Shown here in pieces: positions 17,831-27,680 of a stretch of DNA of 64,000 bases. The notes below the pieces were generated by a model, which saw nothing but the letters and a program-made list of their open reading frames with translations, made no database searches and was not told where the DNA came from. The position numbers were made by a program, and so were the translations under genes. Within the stretch, counting starts at the first letter, position 1; each line of letters starts with the position of its first letter. The stretch is from an uncultured Paracoccaceae bacterium (GTDB lineage Bacteria > Pseudomonadota > Alphaproteobacteria > Rhodobacterales > Rhodobacteraceae): contig CAKZRP010000051.1 of assembly GCA_937146765.1 (NCBI GenBank), positions 46,679 to 110,678 of the forward strand, read 5' to 3'.

Positions 17831-18862
17831 TTAGGCGGACTCTCGCTCGATCAACGTGCCGGCAAAGAGCACCGTGTCGCGGGAGTCGCGTCGCTCGCCT
17901 GATTCGATCAGGTCGAGAATCGCCTCGACGCTGCGGGTTGCGATGGCGGCGTAGTCCTGGGTCACGGTGGTCAGCGGCGGGCAGGTGAAGCGGGCATAGG
18001 GGTGGTCGTCGTGCCCGGCGACCCGCAATGCCGTGCCCGGTCCGCGCCCGACCCGAAGTCCGCATTCATAGGCGGCCGCAAGAAAGCCGATGGCGAGGCG
18101 GTCATTCGAGCAGAGCACCGTATTGGTGCCGAGCTGGCGGTGGCGGATCGCCTTCAGCCCGCCCTCATAGCCGATGGCCTCAAAGTCCCAGGTCTCGCCT
18201 TCGATCTGGATCAGCTGCGGCGTCTGGCCCAGTTTCTCCATGGTGCCGAGGTAGGCGCTGCGACGTTTGTAGGCGTTGGGGTTGGTGGGGGTGCGCATTT
18301 CGAAAAAGACCGGTGCTTCGCCAGTGGAACATAGGTATTCCACCATTAATCCAACGCTTTGTGGGTTGTTGAGGCCAAAGAAAGCCTCCCCCAGGTCGCC
18401 GATGGAATTGTCGAAAAGAACGGTTGGCACCTCGGCACAGAAGCTTTCGATGGCGCTCACATCCGAACGTCGCCCAAGCGGTGCCAGCAGCACTCCGGCG
18501 GGGCGGATCGAGCGCAGGGAGTCGAGGTTTTCGATCTCTTGCCGGGTGCCGCCGTGCGAGCTGAGCAGGATCGGACGAAAGCCGCCCTCGATGACCAGGT
18601 TCTCGATGATCCTAGCGATCTCGGCAAAGAAGGGGTCCGCCAGATAGGGGACGACAATGCCGATGTTCTTGGTCAGTCGCCGGTTCTGGTTCATCGCGTA
18701 GATGTTGGGGCGGTAGTCGTAGGTCTCCAGCGCACTTTCGATCTTCTTTCGGGTGGAGGCGCGCACGCTTTCGGGATCGTTGAAGTATTTTGAGAGGGTG
18801 GGGCGCGAAATGCCGCTGACGCTGGCAAATTCTTCCATATTGCGGATTTTGGAGTCCGACAT
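17831..18862 (-). CDS. LacI-family transcriptional regulator of the polyol operon
   Basis: A 343-residue LacI/GalR regulator. The N-terminal helix-turn-helix and hinge run MEEFASVSGISRPTLSKYF through ALETYDYRPN (residues about 9-55), followed by a periplasmic-binding-fold effector domain from NIGIVVPYLADPFFAEI. It is read in the same direction as the smo genes and lies immediately upstream of them; a sugar alcohol is the likely inducer. GGAAGGAAGGGTAGAC supplies the ribosome site. Confidence 0.92.
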   Translation of the reverse strand: MSDSKIRNMEEFASVSGISRPTLSKYFNDPESVRASTRKKIESALETYDYRPNIYAMNQNRRLTKNIGIVVPYLADPFFAEIARIIENLVIEGGFRPILLSSHGGTRQEIENLDSLRSIRPAGVLLAPLGRRSDVSAIESFCAEVPTVLFDNSIGDLGEAFFGLNNPQSVGLMVEYLCSTGEAPVFFEMRTPTNPNAYKRRSAYLGTMEKLGQTPQLIQIEGETWDFEAIGYEGGLKAIRHRQLGTNTVLCSNDRLAIGFLAAAYECGLRVGRGPGTALRVAGHDDHPYARFTCPPLTTVTQDYAAIATRSVEAILDLIESGERRDSRDTVLFAGTLIERESA

Positions 18863-18937
18863 GTCTACCCTTCCTTCCTCCCGGCCTGCCTCTGGTGAAA
18901 GACCGGTCTTCTCCTCTCCCTACAGTGGGAGAAAACA

Positions 18938-18951
18938 TTTACGGGCGCAAA
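18938..18951. promoter_or_regulatory. Second operator-like site, upstream of the LacI gene
   Basis: TTTACGGGCGCAAA matches the core of the perfect palindrome at 17783-17802 at 12 of 14 positions and lies 75-90 bases before the regulator start, where it could serve autoregulation. Confidence 0.6.
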
Positions 18952-19261
18952 CTTTAGTTCGGCACGTGGATGTTCGGTGATGTCTTTTTACGATGGAAAA
19001 CGCAAGCCGTTGATTCTGCCTTTGGGCAGGGTGGATCTGAGGTTACGGCCTGCGGGCCAGATCGGTTGACTGAACGACGCCCCGGACAGGGGCCAGGTCA
19101 TGAGTTCTGTTCCCCAAGAGGCGCGCGTCTTTGCGAAAGGGGCGGGTCCGCTCACCCTTTCGGGAGGGCATCGGGTCGCGTCGGCCGCGCCGTATGGGCG
19201 AGGGGCGCTGGCCCGGGGTATCAGCCACTCGATGTTGCCGCGGTCTGGCCCGGGGGCGGGC
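18952..19261. other. Intergenic region between the LacI gene and the chemoreceptor gene
   Basis: About 310 bases that I cannot assign. They follow the upstream region of the LacI gene and the 3' end of the chemoreceptor gene. A short stem GCCCC-GGACA-GGGGC (19079-19093) is present without a T-run. No open frame here looks like a real gene. Confidence 0.4.
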
Positions 19262-21541
19262 TCAGCCGTGGGCCGAGTGCCGGTCGCTCCAGGCCTCCGC
19301 CTCCTCCTCCCAGGTGGCGGGCGCGCCCCGGCTCATCGGCGTGTCGATCTGGAAGCGGGCCACCACCTGCGCGAGGGTATTCGCCTCGCTCTGCAGCAGC
19401 TGGCTGGAGGCGGAGGCCTCCTCTGCCATGGCGGTGTTCTGCTGGGTCACCGAGTCGAGTTCGCGCATGGCGGCGTTGATATCCTCGAGCCCCTGGGACT
19501 GATGCTGTACCCCGCCTGCAATTTCGGAGACGAGGTCGCTGACCGCGGTCACCTGCTGGATGATACTGGTGAGCGCATTGCCGGCGCGGTCCACCATCGA
19601 CACCCCATTGGCCACATGTTCCTCGCTGGCGGAGGTGAGCGCCTTGATCTCTCCGGCTGCCTCGGAGGCCCGGCGTGCCAGGTTGCGCACCTCGCTGGCC
19701 ACCACGGCGAATCCCGCCCCAGCGGAGCCCGCCCGCGCGGCCTCCACCCCGGCGTTGAGTGCCAGCAGGTTGGTCTGGAAGGCGATATCGTCGATCATGT
19801 TGATGATCTTGGAAATCTCTGCCGAAGCCTGTTGGATCTGGTCCATCGCCGCCACCGCCGAGCGCACCACCTCGTTGGATTGCTCGGCCTCGCGGCGGGT
19901 GCCGCGCATGGTGTTGTCGACCTCGGTGGCCTTGTCGGCGGTGTCGCGCAGGCGCTGGGTCAGATCCTGCAGGGCCGTGGCGGTCTTTTCCAATGTCGCA
20001 CCCTGACTCTCGGTGCGCTCGGCCATCTCGTTGGCGGCGGCACGCTGTTCCTGCGAGAAGCGATCCACATGCTGTGCGGCCTCCACCACTTCGCGCAGCG
20101 AGTTGCGCAGGTTCTCGAGGCTGCGGTTGTAGTTTTCCCGCAGGGTTTCGTAATGGGGCACAAAGGGGGTGGAGAGCTCGCAGGTCAGGTTGCCCTCCTG
20201 CAGGTCGGCCAGTGCCTGGCTCATTTCCTCAACGACAAAATCCGTGCTCTTCTTGGCCTCCTCCTCGCGCAGCGCGGCGGCATCCGCCAGTTTCAGCTTG
20301 TCACGGAAGGAGTCGAGGCTGCGGGCCAGGTCGCCAAATTCGTCGCCGCGCTTGAGGCCGGTGACCTCGACCGCGTATTCCTCATTGGCGAGGGCGTTGG
20401 TCACGTCGCGCAGCTGGTGGATCGGGCGGGTCACCCGGTTGGCTGCGGCCCAGGACACCGCGATGGAGACCGCAATCGAGGCACCAATCAGGGCCAGCAC
20501 CATGTAGCGGATCTGATAGACCATGGCGAAGGCGGTCGCGCTGTCGGTCTCCATCACCAGGGACCAGTCAAACCCCGTGAGGTCCAGGGGGATGACAACG
20601 GCGGTGGCGGAAAGACCCGAGGCGGTGGTGACCTCCTCGAACTGGGCGTACCGCTTGTCCTTCGCCGCCAGGATATGCGGCGCTTCCGGCAGGGAGGCCA
20701 GCATGTCAAAGCCGCCCTCGATCACGCTGGGGCTGCGGGCAAGCCCGTCGGGGCTGACAAGGAAAATATTCTCGTGGCCCTTGTCGCTCAGGTTGGCGGT
20801 CAGGGCGGATTGCACGATCTCGGTGCCAAGGCGCACGACGATGATGCCGACAGGCTCTCCCGCCTTGTTGAGGACGGGCGAGGCGAGGAAGGCATCGCTG
20901 GAGCCTGCGGGAGCATAGGGGGAATAATCCTCGATCACCACGGTTCCCGGTTCGGCTGTCAGCGCCGCCTCGGCAACCCGCGCGAGGCCGGTGCCGGCCA
21001 GCGCCTCGCCTTTGATGTCCTCGGCAAAATCGGCCTGTTTGCGCAGGCTGTAGACCACGAGCCCGGCCGGGGTGATCAGGTAGATGTCGGAATACCCATT
21101 GATCGCTGCGGTTTGCACAAAGGTGGGGTGGTAGGTCACATGCGACTGCGTGTAGTAGGATCCATCACCGGGATCGACCAGGTCGGCCCGTTGATCGGCG
21201 GCGTTGGGATTGGCGTCGATGTAGTGTTTCTTCATATAGCCGATCGGGTCCGGATCCTCGATCATGGCGATGACGCGCTCGAAATTGTTGATGGCGCGGA
21301 AGGTGGTGGGCTGCGCCGCCAGATTGGCGACATCGTTCTGGGCGGCTTCCATGCGGAAGGTCAATGCCTGGGCCCCGGCCTGTGCCTTGGAGGCCTGAGC
21401 GGTCTCCACGTTCTCGCGAATGCTGCGCTCCGCCATCGAGTAGATCAGGAAGGAGACCGTCACCACAAAGGCAACCGTGAGGACAACCATCAATAACGGT
21501 AGTTTCACTTTCAGGGAAACGGTCGAAGGTTTCAGCAGCAC
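19262..21541 (-). CDS. Methyl-accepting chemotaxis protein with periplasmic Cache domain
   Basis: A 759-residue transmembrane chemoreceptor. Helix 1 is [20 protein letters not shown] (about residues 15-34), followed by a roughly 300-residue double-Cache sensor, helix 2 ([20 protein letters not shown], about 344-363), HAMP, a coiled linker and the signalling hairpin with tip [20 protein letters not shown] and [20 protein letters not shown]. The GTG start at 21541 has AAGGAG seven bases before it. The C terminus lacks an obvious NWETF-type CheR-docking peptide. No other che gene adjoins it; the ligand is unknown, though small organic acids or amino acids are common for Cache receptors. Confidence 0.94.
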   Translation of the reverse strand: MLLKPSTVSLKVKLPLLMVVLTVAFVVTVSFLIYSMAERSIRENVETAQASKAQAGAQALTFRMEAAQNDVANLAAQPTTFRAINNFERVIAMIEDPDPIGYMKKHYIDANPNAADQRADLVDPGDGSYYTQSHVTYHPTFVQTAAINGYSDIYLITPAGLVVYSLRKQADFAEDIKGEALAGTGLARVAEAALTAEPGTVVIEDYSPYAPAGSSDAFLASPVLNKAGEPVGIIVVRLGTEIVQSALTANLSDKGHENIFLVSPDGLARSPSVIEGGFDMLASLPEAPHILAAKDKRYAQFEEVTTASGLSATAVVIPLDLTGFDWSLVMETDSATAFAMVYQIRYMVLALIGASIAVSIAVSWAAANRVTRPIHQLRDVTNALANEEYAVEVTGLKRGDEFGDLARSLDSFRDKLKLADAAALREEEAKKSTDFVVEEMSQALADLQEGNLTCELSTPFVPHYETLRENYNRSLENLRNSLREVVEAAQHVDRFSQEQRAAANEMAERTESQGATLEKTATALQDLTQRLRDTADKATEVDNTMRGTRREAEQSNEVVRSAVAAMDQIQQASAEISKIINMIDDIAFQTNLLALNAGVEAARAGSAGAGFAVVASEVRNLARRASEAAGEIKALTSASEEHVANGVSMVDRAGNALTSIIQQVTAVSDLVSEIAGGVQHQSQGLEDINAAMRELDSVTQQNTAMAEEASASSQLLQSEANTLAQVVARFQIDTPMSRGAPATWEEEAEAWSDRHSAHG

Positions 21542-21776
21542 GGATGGTCTCCTTCAGGCAGGCAGCACACGTCATCCCCTCTGAATGTCACAGATTCCCT
21601 AACATTCCGTATTTCGAACCTTGAGGGCAGATTTGCGACATCCAGTTGCGCCGGTTCGCGCGCTAGGGCAGGGCCGAGGCAATTGATCAGATCTGCGGGC
21701 TGTCGCAGCACACAGCCCTTGCGACTACCTTCAGGCAGAGGATTCGAACAATGTCTATTTCATGAGTATCACAGGG
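21542..21776. other. Upstream region of the chemoreceptor gene
   Basis: No gene seen. A 7-bp hairpin GGGCTGT/ACAGCCC (21697-21703 with 21712-21718, 8-base loop) is the only structure. The chemoreceptor promoter should be here but I cannot point to it. Confidence 0.35.
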
Positions 21777-21802
21777 AAAAACACCTGCATTTCAGGTGTT
21801 TT
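21777..21802 (-). terminator. Rho-independent terminator of tRNA-Met
   Basis: AAAACACCTG (21778-21787) pairs with CAGGTGTTTT (21793-21802) around a 5-base loop, and the minus strand continues in T residues. It begins immediately at the tRNA's 3' CCA end. Confidence 0.88.
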
Positions 21803-21878
21803 GGTAGCGGAGGAGGGACTTGAACCCCCGACACGCGGATTATGATTCCGCTGCTCTAACCAACTGAGCTACTCCGCC
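21802..21878 (-). tRNA. tRNA-Met (anticodon CAT), elongator
   Basis: A 77-base cloverleaf on the minus strand. It starts GGCGGAG, whose seven bases pair with CTCCGCT (G1-T72 wobble). The D arm is GCTCAGTTGGTTAGAGC, the anticodon stem-loop is GCGGA-ATCATAA-TCCGC with anticodon CAT, the T arm is GGGGGTTCAAGTCCC, and the gene encodes the ACCA end. The body resembles elongator tRNA-Met of alphaproteobacteria rather than initiator (which lacks the first pair) or the lysidine-type tRNA-Ile. Confidence 0.93.
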
Positions 21879-21986
21879 GCTCGCTGTGTGGAGGCGATTT
21901 ACGGAATGCCGTCGGAAGGGTCAAGGGCGAAATCTGCCCGAACGCCCTTTTTGGTGAAGTTTTTTGCGCCTGCGGTGAAGTTTCGT

Positions 21987-22841
21987 TTAAGTCCCTGTGT
22001 TTGCACCCGCAGCCTGCCCTGTGGCGTCATCGTCGGGCAGGGGGTCGGCTTGTTCGAGTTCCAGCAGGCGCGGCTGCGGCAAGGCATCCAGAAGTGCGAA
22101 GACCTTTCTGCGGCAGGTCTCGCCGGTCCAGTCCTCGGGGTGGAAGGTGGCAGGCAGGTGCGGGTGGCGCAACACGATCCGGCGCCAGCGGTGCACGACG
22201 AGGGTGCGCAGGCAGGCGCGGCGCAGGGGATCGAGCAGGGGCGGAGTGCCGAGCGGAGTGAGGGCGCTGTCGAGGGCGAGGCAGCTGCGGCGCAGGGGGG
22301 GGGGAAACAATTCCTCCCTGAGCCAGGTCGGCACGGTCGCCACCGTTGCCTCGAGGGTCAGCAGCTCGGCCCTCTCTGCGGGGGCCGCTCCCGCGCCCAG
22401 CCCTGTCTGGCGGTTGACCCGGATCAACCCTGCGCTGGCGCGGCTGGAAAGGGCATCGAGCCGTTCCAACCCTTCGGCGGTACCTGCGATCAGCAAATGC
22501 CAGTCGCGGGTTGCGCAGGGGCTGCGGTTGTAGATGCGCGGGGTCACCTCGGCGGATTGCGCGCGGCCATGAGCGGTGAGGAAATGCACTGAGCCGCGCC
22601 CGCGCCGCTCGCTGTCGGTCCAGCCGTCCTTGCGCAGCCGGTGCAGGGCGACGCGGATCGCCTCGGGCTTGATGCCGAGGGGGGTGATGACGCGGGACAG
22701 GGCGGCGCTGGAAATCCCGGCCCCTTCGCCCTGGGCCATATCCCCGAGAAAGGAGACGATGATGGACCAGACCCGCTGGCCTTGGGGGTCGGCAAGCGCC
22801 TGAACGGCGGTTGAAAACCAGTCGTGAGAGTCCGTTGTCAT
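21987..22841 (-). CDS. paaX: PaaX-family transcriptional regulator
   Basis: A 284-residue regulator with the three-part PaaX layout: an N-terminal winged helix (WSIIVSFLGDMAQGEGAGIS, then VALHRLRKDGWTDSERRGRG), a central DWHLLIAG domain, and a C-terminal PaaX domain (PEDWTGETCRRKVFALLD). PaaX represses phenylacetate genes and is released by phenylacetyl-CoA. It follows paaZ on the same strand by 56 bases, next to tRNA-Met. The start is placed at MTTDSHDWF (22841). A second, unrelated regulator closes the divergent half of the cluster. Confidence 0.9.
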   Translation of the reverse strand: MTTDSHDWFSTAVQALADPQGQRVWSIIVSFLGDMAQGEGAGISSAALSRVITPLGIKPEAIRVALHRLRKDGWTDSERRGRGSVHFLTAHGRAQSAEVTPRIYNRSPCATRDWHLLIAGTAEGLERLDALSSRASAGLIRVNRQTGLGAGAAPAERAELLTLEATVATVPTWLREELFPPPLRRSCLALDSALTPLGTPPLLDPLRRACLRTLVVHRWRRIVLRHPHLPATFHPEDWTGETCRRKVFALLDALPQPRLLELEQADPLPDDDATGQAAGANTGT

Positions 22842-22897
22842 AAGCGCAGGATAGGGGCTGGCCGAAGACCGCGCCAGCCCCATTCCAATCTGCTTTC

Positions 22898-24928
22898 TCA
22901 GAAGGCGTTCATGGTCAGAAGCTCGTATTCCGCCACCAGATCGCCGTCCTGATTGGTGAGCGTCACATGCCAGCGCACCTCGCCGTATTCCTCGTTGCGC
23001 GGGGTCTTGGCCTTGACGCTGAGGCGCACCTTGATGCTGTCGCCGGGCACCACGGGCTTCATGAACCGCAAGGAGTCGAGGCCCGTGTTGGCGAGCACCG
23101 GACCCTCGTCCGGCTGCACGAAAAGACCCGCGGCAAAGGACAAGAGCAGGTAGCCATGCGCGACGCGGCCCGGAAAAAACGGGTTTCGCGCGGCGGCAGC
23201 GTCATCCATATGGGCATAGAAGGTATCGCCGGTGAAATGGGCGAATTTTTCCACGTCCTCGGAACTCACCACGCGCGGCGCTGTATGCAGGGTTTCGCCA
23301 ATCGCCAGCTCGCCAAAGCGGCGGGTGAAAGGATGCGCCGGGCCGGTGATTTCACGCCCGCCGGGGATCCAGGTGCCGGTGATGGCGCTGAGGATCTCGG
23401 GTGAGCCCTGAATGGCGGTGCGCTGCATATAGTGTTTCACCGCGCGGATGCCGCCCAACTCCTCGCCGCCGCCGGCCCGACCGGGGCCGCCGTGCACCAT
23501 ATGGGGCAGGGGAGAGCCATGGCCGGTGGATTCCTTCATCGAGGTGGCGTTGTTGATATAGACCCGCCCATGATAGGCGGCGATCGCGAGGGTGATCTCG
23601 CGCGCGATCTGCGCATCGGCGGTGATCAGCGAGGCCACAAGGGAGCCTTGCCCCCGGTTTGCCAGAGCGGCGGCATGGGCGGCATCGCGATACCCCATCA
23701 CAGTGGAAACGGGGCCAAAGGCCTCGGTGTCATGCACATGGGTGGCGGAATCTGGATCGGCGCAATGGAACAGCATCGGCGGCACAAACGCGCCCTTGTC
23801 CTTGTTGGCGCCTTCTACGGTGAAGGTGTCGGGATCGCCAAAGACCCGCGTCGCCTCGGTCGCGATCAGGGCCGCGCGCTCCAGCACATCGCGTTTTTGC
23901 GCGGCGGAGACCAGCGCGCCCATGCGGGTGCTGTCGGCGCGGGGATCGCCGATGGTGATCTTTGCCAGCGCCTCGGAGAGGCCTGCAATCACTGCCTGAA
24001 CCTGCGTTTCCGGCACGAGGATGCGGCGGATGGCGGTGCATTTTTGCCCCGCCTTGGTGGTCATCTCGCGGGTGACTTCCTTGAGGAAGAGGGCAAACTC
24101 CTCCGACCCCGGCTGCGCGTCGGGGCCGAGGATGGAGGCGTTCAGACTGTCTTGCTCCGCGACAAACCGCACTGAGTTCTGCACGATGGCCGGGGTTTGG
24201 CGCAGCTTCAGCGCGGTGGCGGCGGAGCCGGTGAAGCTGACCACATCCTGACAGGTCAGATGGTCGAGCATATCGCCCAAGCCGCCACAGACCAGTTGCA
24301 GCGCGCCCGTTGGCAATAGGCCACTGTCCAGCATCAGCCGCACCGCGGCCTCGGTCACATAACAGGTGGCGGTGGCGGGTTTCACAATCGCGGGCACGCC
24401 CGCCAGCAGGGTCGGGGCGAGTTTCTCCAGCATCCCCCAGACCGGGAAGTTGAAGGCGTTGATATGCACCGCGACCCCGGGCAGCGAGGTGCAGATGTGC
24501 TGGCCCATAAAGGTGCCACGGCGCGACAGTTGTTCGACCGCACCATCGGCATAGACGGTGCTGTCGGGCAGCTCACGCCGCCCTTTGGAGGCAAAGACAA
24601 ACATGGTGCCGATGCCGCCATCCACGTCGATCAGATGGTCCTTTTGTGTGGCGCCGGTGTCAAAGGACAGATCGTAGAGCGCCTGTTTGTTGGCGTCGAG
24701 ATGCTGCGCCAGCGCCTTCAGCATCCTTGCGCGGTCGTGAAATGTCATCGCGCGCAAGGCCGGGCCGCCAATGTCGCGGGCATGGGTCAGCATCGCTTGT
24801 GCGTCGAGGCTGGCCTGACCCGCGCGTGCGATCACCGCGCCGGTAATCGCCGATTCGATGTTCCGTGCGCCAGTGTCCGGTGCGATCCATTCTCCGGCGA
24901 CAAAACTCGCCACATCCCTTACGCTCAT
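22898..24928 (-). CDS. paaZ: Oxepin-CoA hydrolase / 3-oxo-5,6-dehydrosuberyl-CoA semialdehyde dehydrogenase
   Basis: Bifunctional ring-cleavage enzyme of the aerobic phenylacetyl-CoA pathway, about 676 residues as expected. The first about 520 residues are an aldehyde dehydrogenase with its catalytic cysteine in [12 protein letters not shown]; the last about 140 are a MaoC-type hydratase ([35 protein letters not shown]) that opens oxepin-CoA. The ATG at 24928 has GGGAGG about nine bases before it; a TTG 18 bases upstream is less likely. It is transcribed divergently from paaG across a gap holding a TetR-type operator. Confidence 0.95.
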   Translation of the reverse strand: MSVRDVASFVAGEWIAPDTGARNIESAITGAVIARAGQASLDAQAMLTHARDIGGPALRAMTFHDRARMLKALAQHLDANKQALYDLSFDTGATQKDHLIDVDGGIGTMFVFASKGRRELPDSTVYADGAVEQLSRRGTFMGQHICTSLPGVAVHINAFNFPVWGMLEKLAPTLLAGVPAIVKPATATCYVTEAAVRLMLDSGLLPTGALQLVCGGLGDMLDHLTCQDVVSFTGSAATALKLRQTPAIVQNSVRFVAEQDSLNASILGPDAQPGSEEFALFLKEVTREMTTKAGQKCTAIRRILVPETQVQAVIAGLSEALAKITIGDPRADSTRMGALVSAAQKRDVLERAALIATEATRVFGDPDTFTVEGANKDKGAFVPPMLFHCADPDSATHVHDTEAFGPVSTVMGYRDAAHAAALANRGQGSLVASLITADAQIAREITLAIAAYHGRVYINNATSMKESTGHGSPLPHMVHGGPGRAGGGEELGGIRAVKHYMQRTAIQGSPEILSAITGTWIPGGREITGPAHPFTRRFGELAIGETLHTAPRVVSSEDVEKFAHFTGDTFYAHMDDAAAARNPFFPGRVAHGYLLLSFAAGLFVQPDEGPVLANTGLDSLRFMKPVVPGDSIKVRLSVKAKTPRNEEYGEVRWHVTLTNQDGDLVAEYELLTMNAF

Positions 24929-25003
24929 CTCTCGTGCCTCCCTCAAAAAAGCAACTCTTTGGGCCTGATCCAGAGCGGCCCGCCTCCCTGTAGAGAAATA
25001 TTG

Positions 25004-25017
25004 ACCGTCCGGTCGGT
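25004..25017. promoter_or_regulatory. TetR-type operator between paaZ and paaG
   Basis: ACCGTCCGGTCGGT differs by one base from the palindrome ACCGACCGGTCGGT favoured by many TetR-family repressors. It overlaps a TTGACC (-35-like, 25001-25006) in the only gap between the two divergent catabolic units, so a single repressor such as PaaR could control both. Confidence 0.6.
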
Positions 25018-25077
25018 TTATGCAAGGCTTTTCCCGAAGAGGGAGGCGACGCCGAGGTCAGGCGTCGGGAGGATGTG

Positions 25078-25863
25078 ATGAGCGAGACCATTCTGACAGA
25101 GGATCACGGCGACTGGCTGGAGGTGGTGCTGAACCGCCCCGACCGGCTCAACGCCTTTACTGACGAGATGCACCTAGCGCTGCGGGCCGCGCTGGAGCGC
25201 GCGCGGGATCAGGGCAAGCGGGCGTTATTGCTGACCGGAGCGGGGCGCGGCTTTTGTGCCGGGCAGGATCTGGGTGATCGCAACCCGGATGCGATGGACG
25301 CACCGCCCGATCTGGGGCGCACGGTGCGGAAATTCTATGCGCCTCTTGTCAATCTGATCCGGGCGCTAGAGTTCCCGGTGGTCTGCGCGGTCAATGGCGT
25401 GGCGGCCGGGGCAGGGGCGAACCTGTCGTTGGCGGCGGATATCGTGCTGGCGGCGGAAAGTGCCAAGTTCATTCAGTCCTTCTCCAAGGTGGGCTTGATC
25501 CCGGACACCGGCGGCACCTATCACCTGCCGCGCCTCTTGGGCGAGGCGCGGGCCAAGGGGCTGGCCTTGACCGGAGAGCCCCTCAGCGCCCAGCAAGCCG
25601 CCGACTGGGGCCTTATCTGGAAATGCTTGCCCGATGCCGAGCTGGTGACCGAAGCCCGCGCGCTGACTGCACGGCTCGCCGCCGGGCCGACGCTGGGCCT
25701 TGGTCTCACCAAATCGCTGATCCAGTCCTCGGGCGGCTACACGCTGGCAGACCAGCTGGAGCGCGAGGCCGAGGCGATGAAGACCTGTGGGGAAAGTGCC
25801 GATTACGCCGAGGGCGTGCGCGCCTTTTTGCAGAAGCGCCAGCCGACATTCCGGGGAGAGTAA
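25078..25863 (+). CDS. paaG: 1,2-epoxyphenylacetyl-CoA isomerase
   Basis: Crotonase-fold enzyme of 261 residues that isomerises ring-1,2-epoxyphenylacetyl-CoA to the seven-membered oxepin-CoA. The oxyanion-hole and active-site segments are GAGRGFCAGQDLGDRN and NGVAAGAGANLSLAADIVLA, followed by SFSKVGLIPDTGGTYHLPRL, which matches PaaG closely. The ATG at 25078 follows GGGAGGA; a GTG three bases earlier is also open. The gene order paaG-paaI-paaK-paaR suggests one operon. Confidence 0.93.
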   Translation: MSETILTEDHGDWLEVVLNRPDRLNAFTDEMHLALRAALERARDQGKRALLLTGAGRGFCAGQDLGDRNPDAMDAPPDLGRTVRKFYAPLVNLIRALEFPVVCAVNGVAAGAGANLSLAADIVLAAESAKFIQSFSKVGLIPDTGGTYHLPRLLGEARAKGLALTGEPLSAQQAADWGLIWKCLPDAELVTEARALTARLAAGPTLGLGLTKSLIQSSGGYTLADQLEREAEAMKTCGESADYAEGVRAFLQKRQPTFRGE

Positions 25864-25867
25864 TGCG

Positions 25868-26299
25868 ATGAGTTTGACTCCAAAAGACCGCGCCGAAAAA
25901 TCCGCCGCCGCCATGTGGGACAGCGATCAGGCCTCGAAATGGGCGGGCATGTCCATCGAGGCGGTGGAGGAGGGCCACGCGACCCTGACCCTGACCGTGG
26001 AGCCGCATCACTGCAACGGCCATGGGATTTGCCACGGTGGGGTGACCTTCATGCTGGCCGACAGCGCCTTTGCCTTCGCCTGCAACAGCCGCAATCAGGC
26101 CACCGTGGCGCAGCACAACATGATCAGCTTTGTCGCGCCGGGGCGGCTGGGCGATCAGCTGCGGGCCGAGGCGCGCGAGGTCTCGCTGACCGGGCGCAGT
26201 GGCCTTTATGACGTCAGCGTCAGAAATCAGGAGGGGCAGCTGATCGCGGAAATGCGCGGCTGTTCCCGCGCCATCAAGGGGCAGCTCTTCGAGGAGTGA
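25868..26299 (+). CDS. paaI: Hydroxyphenylacetyl-CoA thioesterase
   Basis: Hotdog-fold thioesterase, 143 residues, that removes dead-end CoA esters made during phenylacetate breakdown and so returns free CoA. The PaaI pattern HHCNGHGICHGGVTFMLADS and AQHNMISFVAPGRLGD is clear. It starts four bases after the paaG stop. Confidence 0.93.
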   Translation: MSLTPKDRAEKSAAAMWDSDQASKWAGMSIEAVEEGHATLTLTVEPHHCNGHGICHGGVTFMLADSAFAFACNSRNQATVAQHNMISFVAPGRLGDQLRAEAREVSLTGRSGLYDVSVRNQEGQLIAEMRGCSRAIKGQLFEE

Positions 26300-26363
26300 G
26301 CTTGAATGGCCCGCGTGCCTAATACACGCACGCGAAAAGACACCTAGGCGATGGAGGACGCCA

Positions 26364-27674
26364 ATGCTTGATTTGACACCCAACCGGGCCGAGCTGGACC
26401 CGATCGAGATCGCGTCGATTGACGAGATCCGCAGCCTGCAGCTGGCGCGGCTCAAATGGTCGCTGCGCCATGCCTATGATAATGTGGCAATGTACAAGGC
26501 CCGGTTTGACGCGGCGGGCGTGCATCCGGACGATCTGCAGCAGCTCTCTGATCTGGCGAAGTTCCCCTTCACCACCAAGGGCGACCTGCGCGACGCCTAT
26601 CCCTTTGGCATGTTCGCGGTGCCGCGGTCGCAGATCCTCCGCGTTCATGCGTCCTCCGGCACAACCGGCAAGCCGACCGTGGTGGGCTATACCCAAAAGG
26701 ACATCGACACCTGGGCCGATCTGATGGCGCGGTCCTTGCGGGCTTCCGGCCTCAAACGGGGCGATATGGTGCATAACGCCTATGGCTACGGGCTCTTCAC
26801 CGGAGGGCTTGGCGCCCATTACGGGATCGAGCGGCTGGGCGCGACCGTGGTGCCGATGTCGGGGGGGCAGACCGAGAAGCAGGTGAGCCTGATCGAGGAT
26901 TTCCGCCCCGATGGCATCATGGTGACGCCCTCTTACATGCTGAACATCCTCGAGCAATACAACCGCATGGGGCTCGATCCGCGCGCCTCCTCGCTCAAGG
27001 TCGGCGTCTTTGGCGCCGAGCCCTGGACCGATGCGATGCGGCGCGAGGTGGAGGCGGCCTTTGACATGCATGCGGTCGATATCTACGGCCTCTCCGAGAT
27101 TATGGGGCCGGGGGTCGCCAACGAATGTGTGGAGACCAAGGATGGCCCGGTGATCTGGGAGGATCACTTCCTGCCCGAAATCATCGACCCCGAAACCGGC
27201 GCGGTGCTGCCGGATGGCGAGCTGGGTGAGCTGGTCTTTACCACCCTCACCAAGGAAGGCCTGCCGATGGTGCGTTATCGCACCCGTGACCTGACGCGTC
27301 TGCTGCCCGGCACCGCGCGCTCCATGCGGCGGATGGCCAAGATCACCGGCCGGTCGGACGACATGATCATCCTGCGCGGGGTCAATGTTTTCCCCAGCCA
27401 GATCGAGGAGCAGATGCTGACGGTGGAGGCGCTGGCGCCCTATTACCAGATCGAGCTGTTCAGCAAGGGACGGATGGATGCGATGCGCATTCATGTCGAG
27501 GTGCTGCCGGCGGCCACGGCCGCCGAGGTGCGCAGCACGGCGGCGGCGAAACTGGCGAAGCGGATCAAGGATATCGTTGGCATCTCCGCCGAAATCTCGG
27601 TAGGCGACCCCGGCAGCGTCGAGCGCTCGCAGGGCAAGGCCCGCCGCGTCGTCGACAACCGCGAGAAAGGATAA
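26364..27674 (+). CDS. paaK: Phenylacetate-CoA ligase
   Basis: AMP-forming ligase of 436 residues that activates phenylacetate with ATP and CoA, the first step of the pathway. The ATP/AMP motif is HASSGTTGKPTVVGYTQKD, with DIYGLSEIMGPGVANEC and YRTRDLTRL later, all in the PaaK arrangement. GGAGG lies seven bases before the ATG. A 64-base gap after paaI contains an imperfect GCGTG/CACGC stem of unknown role. Confidence 0.95.
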   Translation: MLDLTPNRAELDPIEIASIDEIRSLQLARLKWSLRHAYDNVAMYKARFDAAGVHPDDLQQLSDLAKFPFTTKGDLRDAYPFGMFAVPRSQILRVHASSGTTGKPTVVGYTQKDIDTWADLMARSLRASGLKRGDMVHNAYGYGLFTGGLGAHYGIERLGATVVPMSGGQTEKQVSLIEDFRPDGIMVTPSYMLNILEQYNRMGLDPRASSLKVGVFGAEPWTDAMRREVEAAFDMHAVDIYGLSEIMGPGVANECVETKDGPVIWEDHFLPEIIDPETGAVLPDGELGELVFTTLTKEGLPMVRYRTRDLTRLLPGTARSMRRMAKITGRSDDMIILRGVNVFPSQIEEQMLTVEALAPYYQIELFSKGRMDAMRIHVEVLPAATAAEVRSTAAAKLAKRIKDIVGISAEISVGDPGSVERSQGKARRVVDNREKG

Positions 27675-27680
27675 GTCCCC

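Noticed and set aside
19100..21496. A roughly 800-codon plus-strand open frame opposite the chemoreceptor gene
   Set aside because: It mirrors the MCP codons; the minus strand has membrane helices, HAMP and the signalling hairpin.
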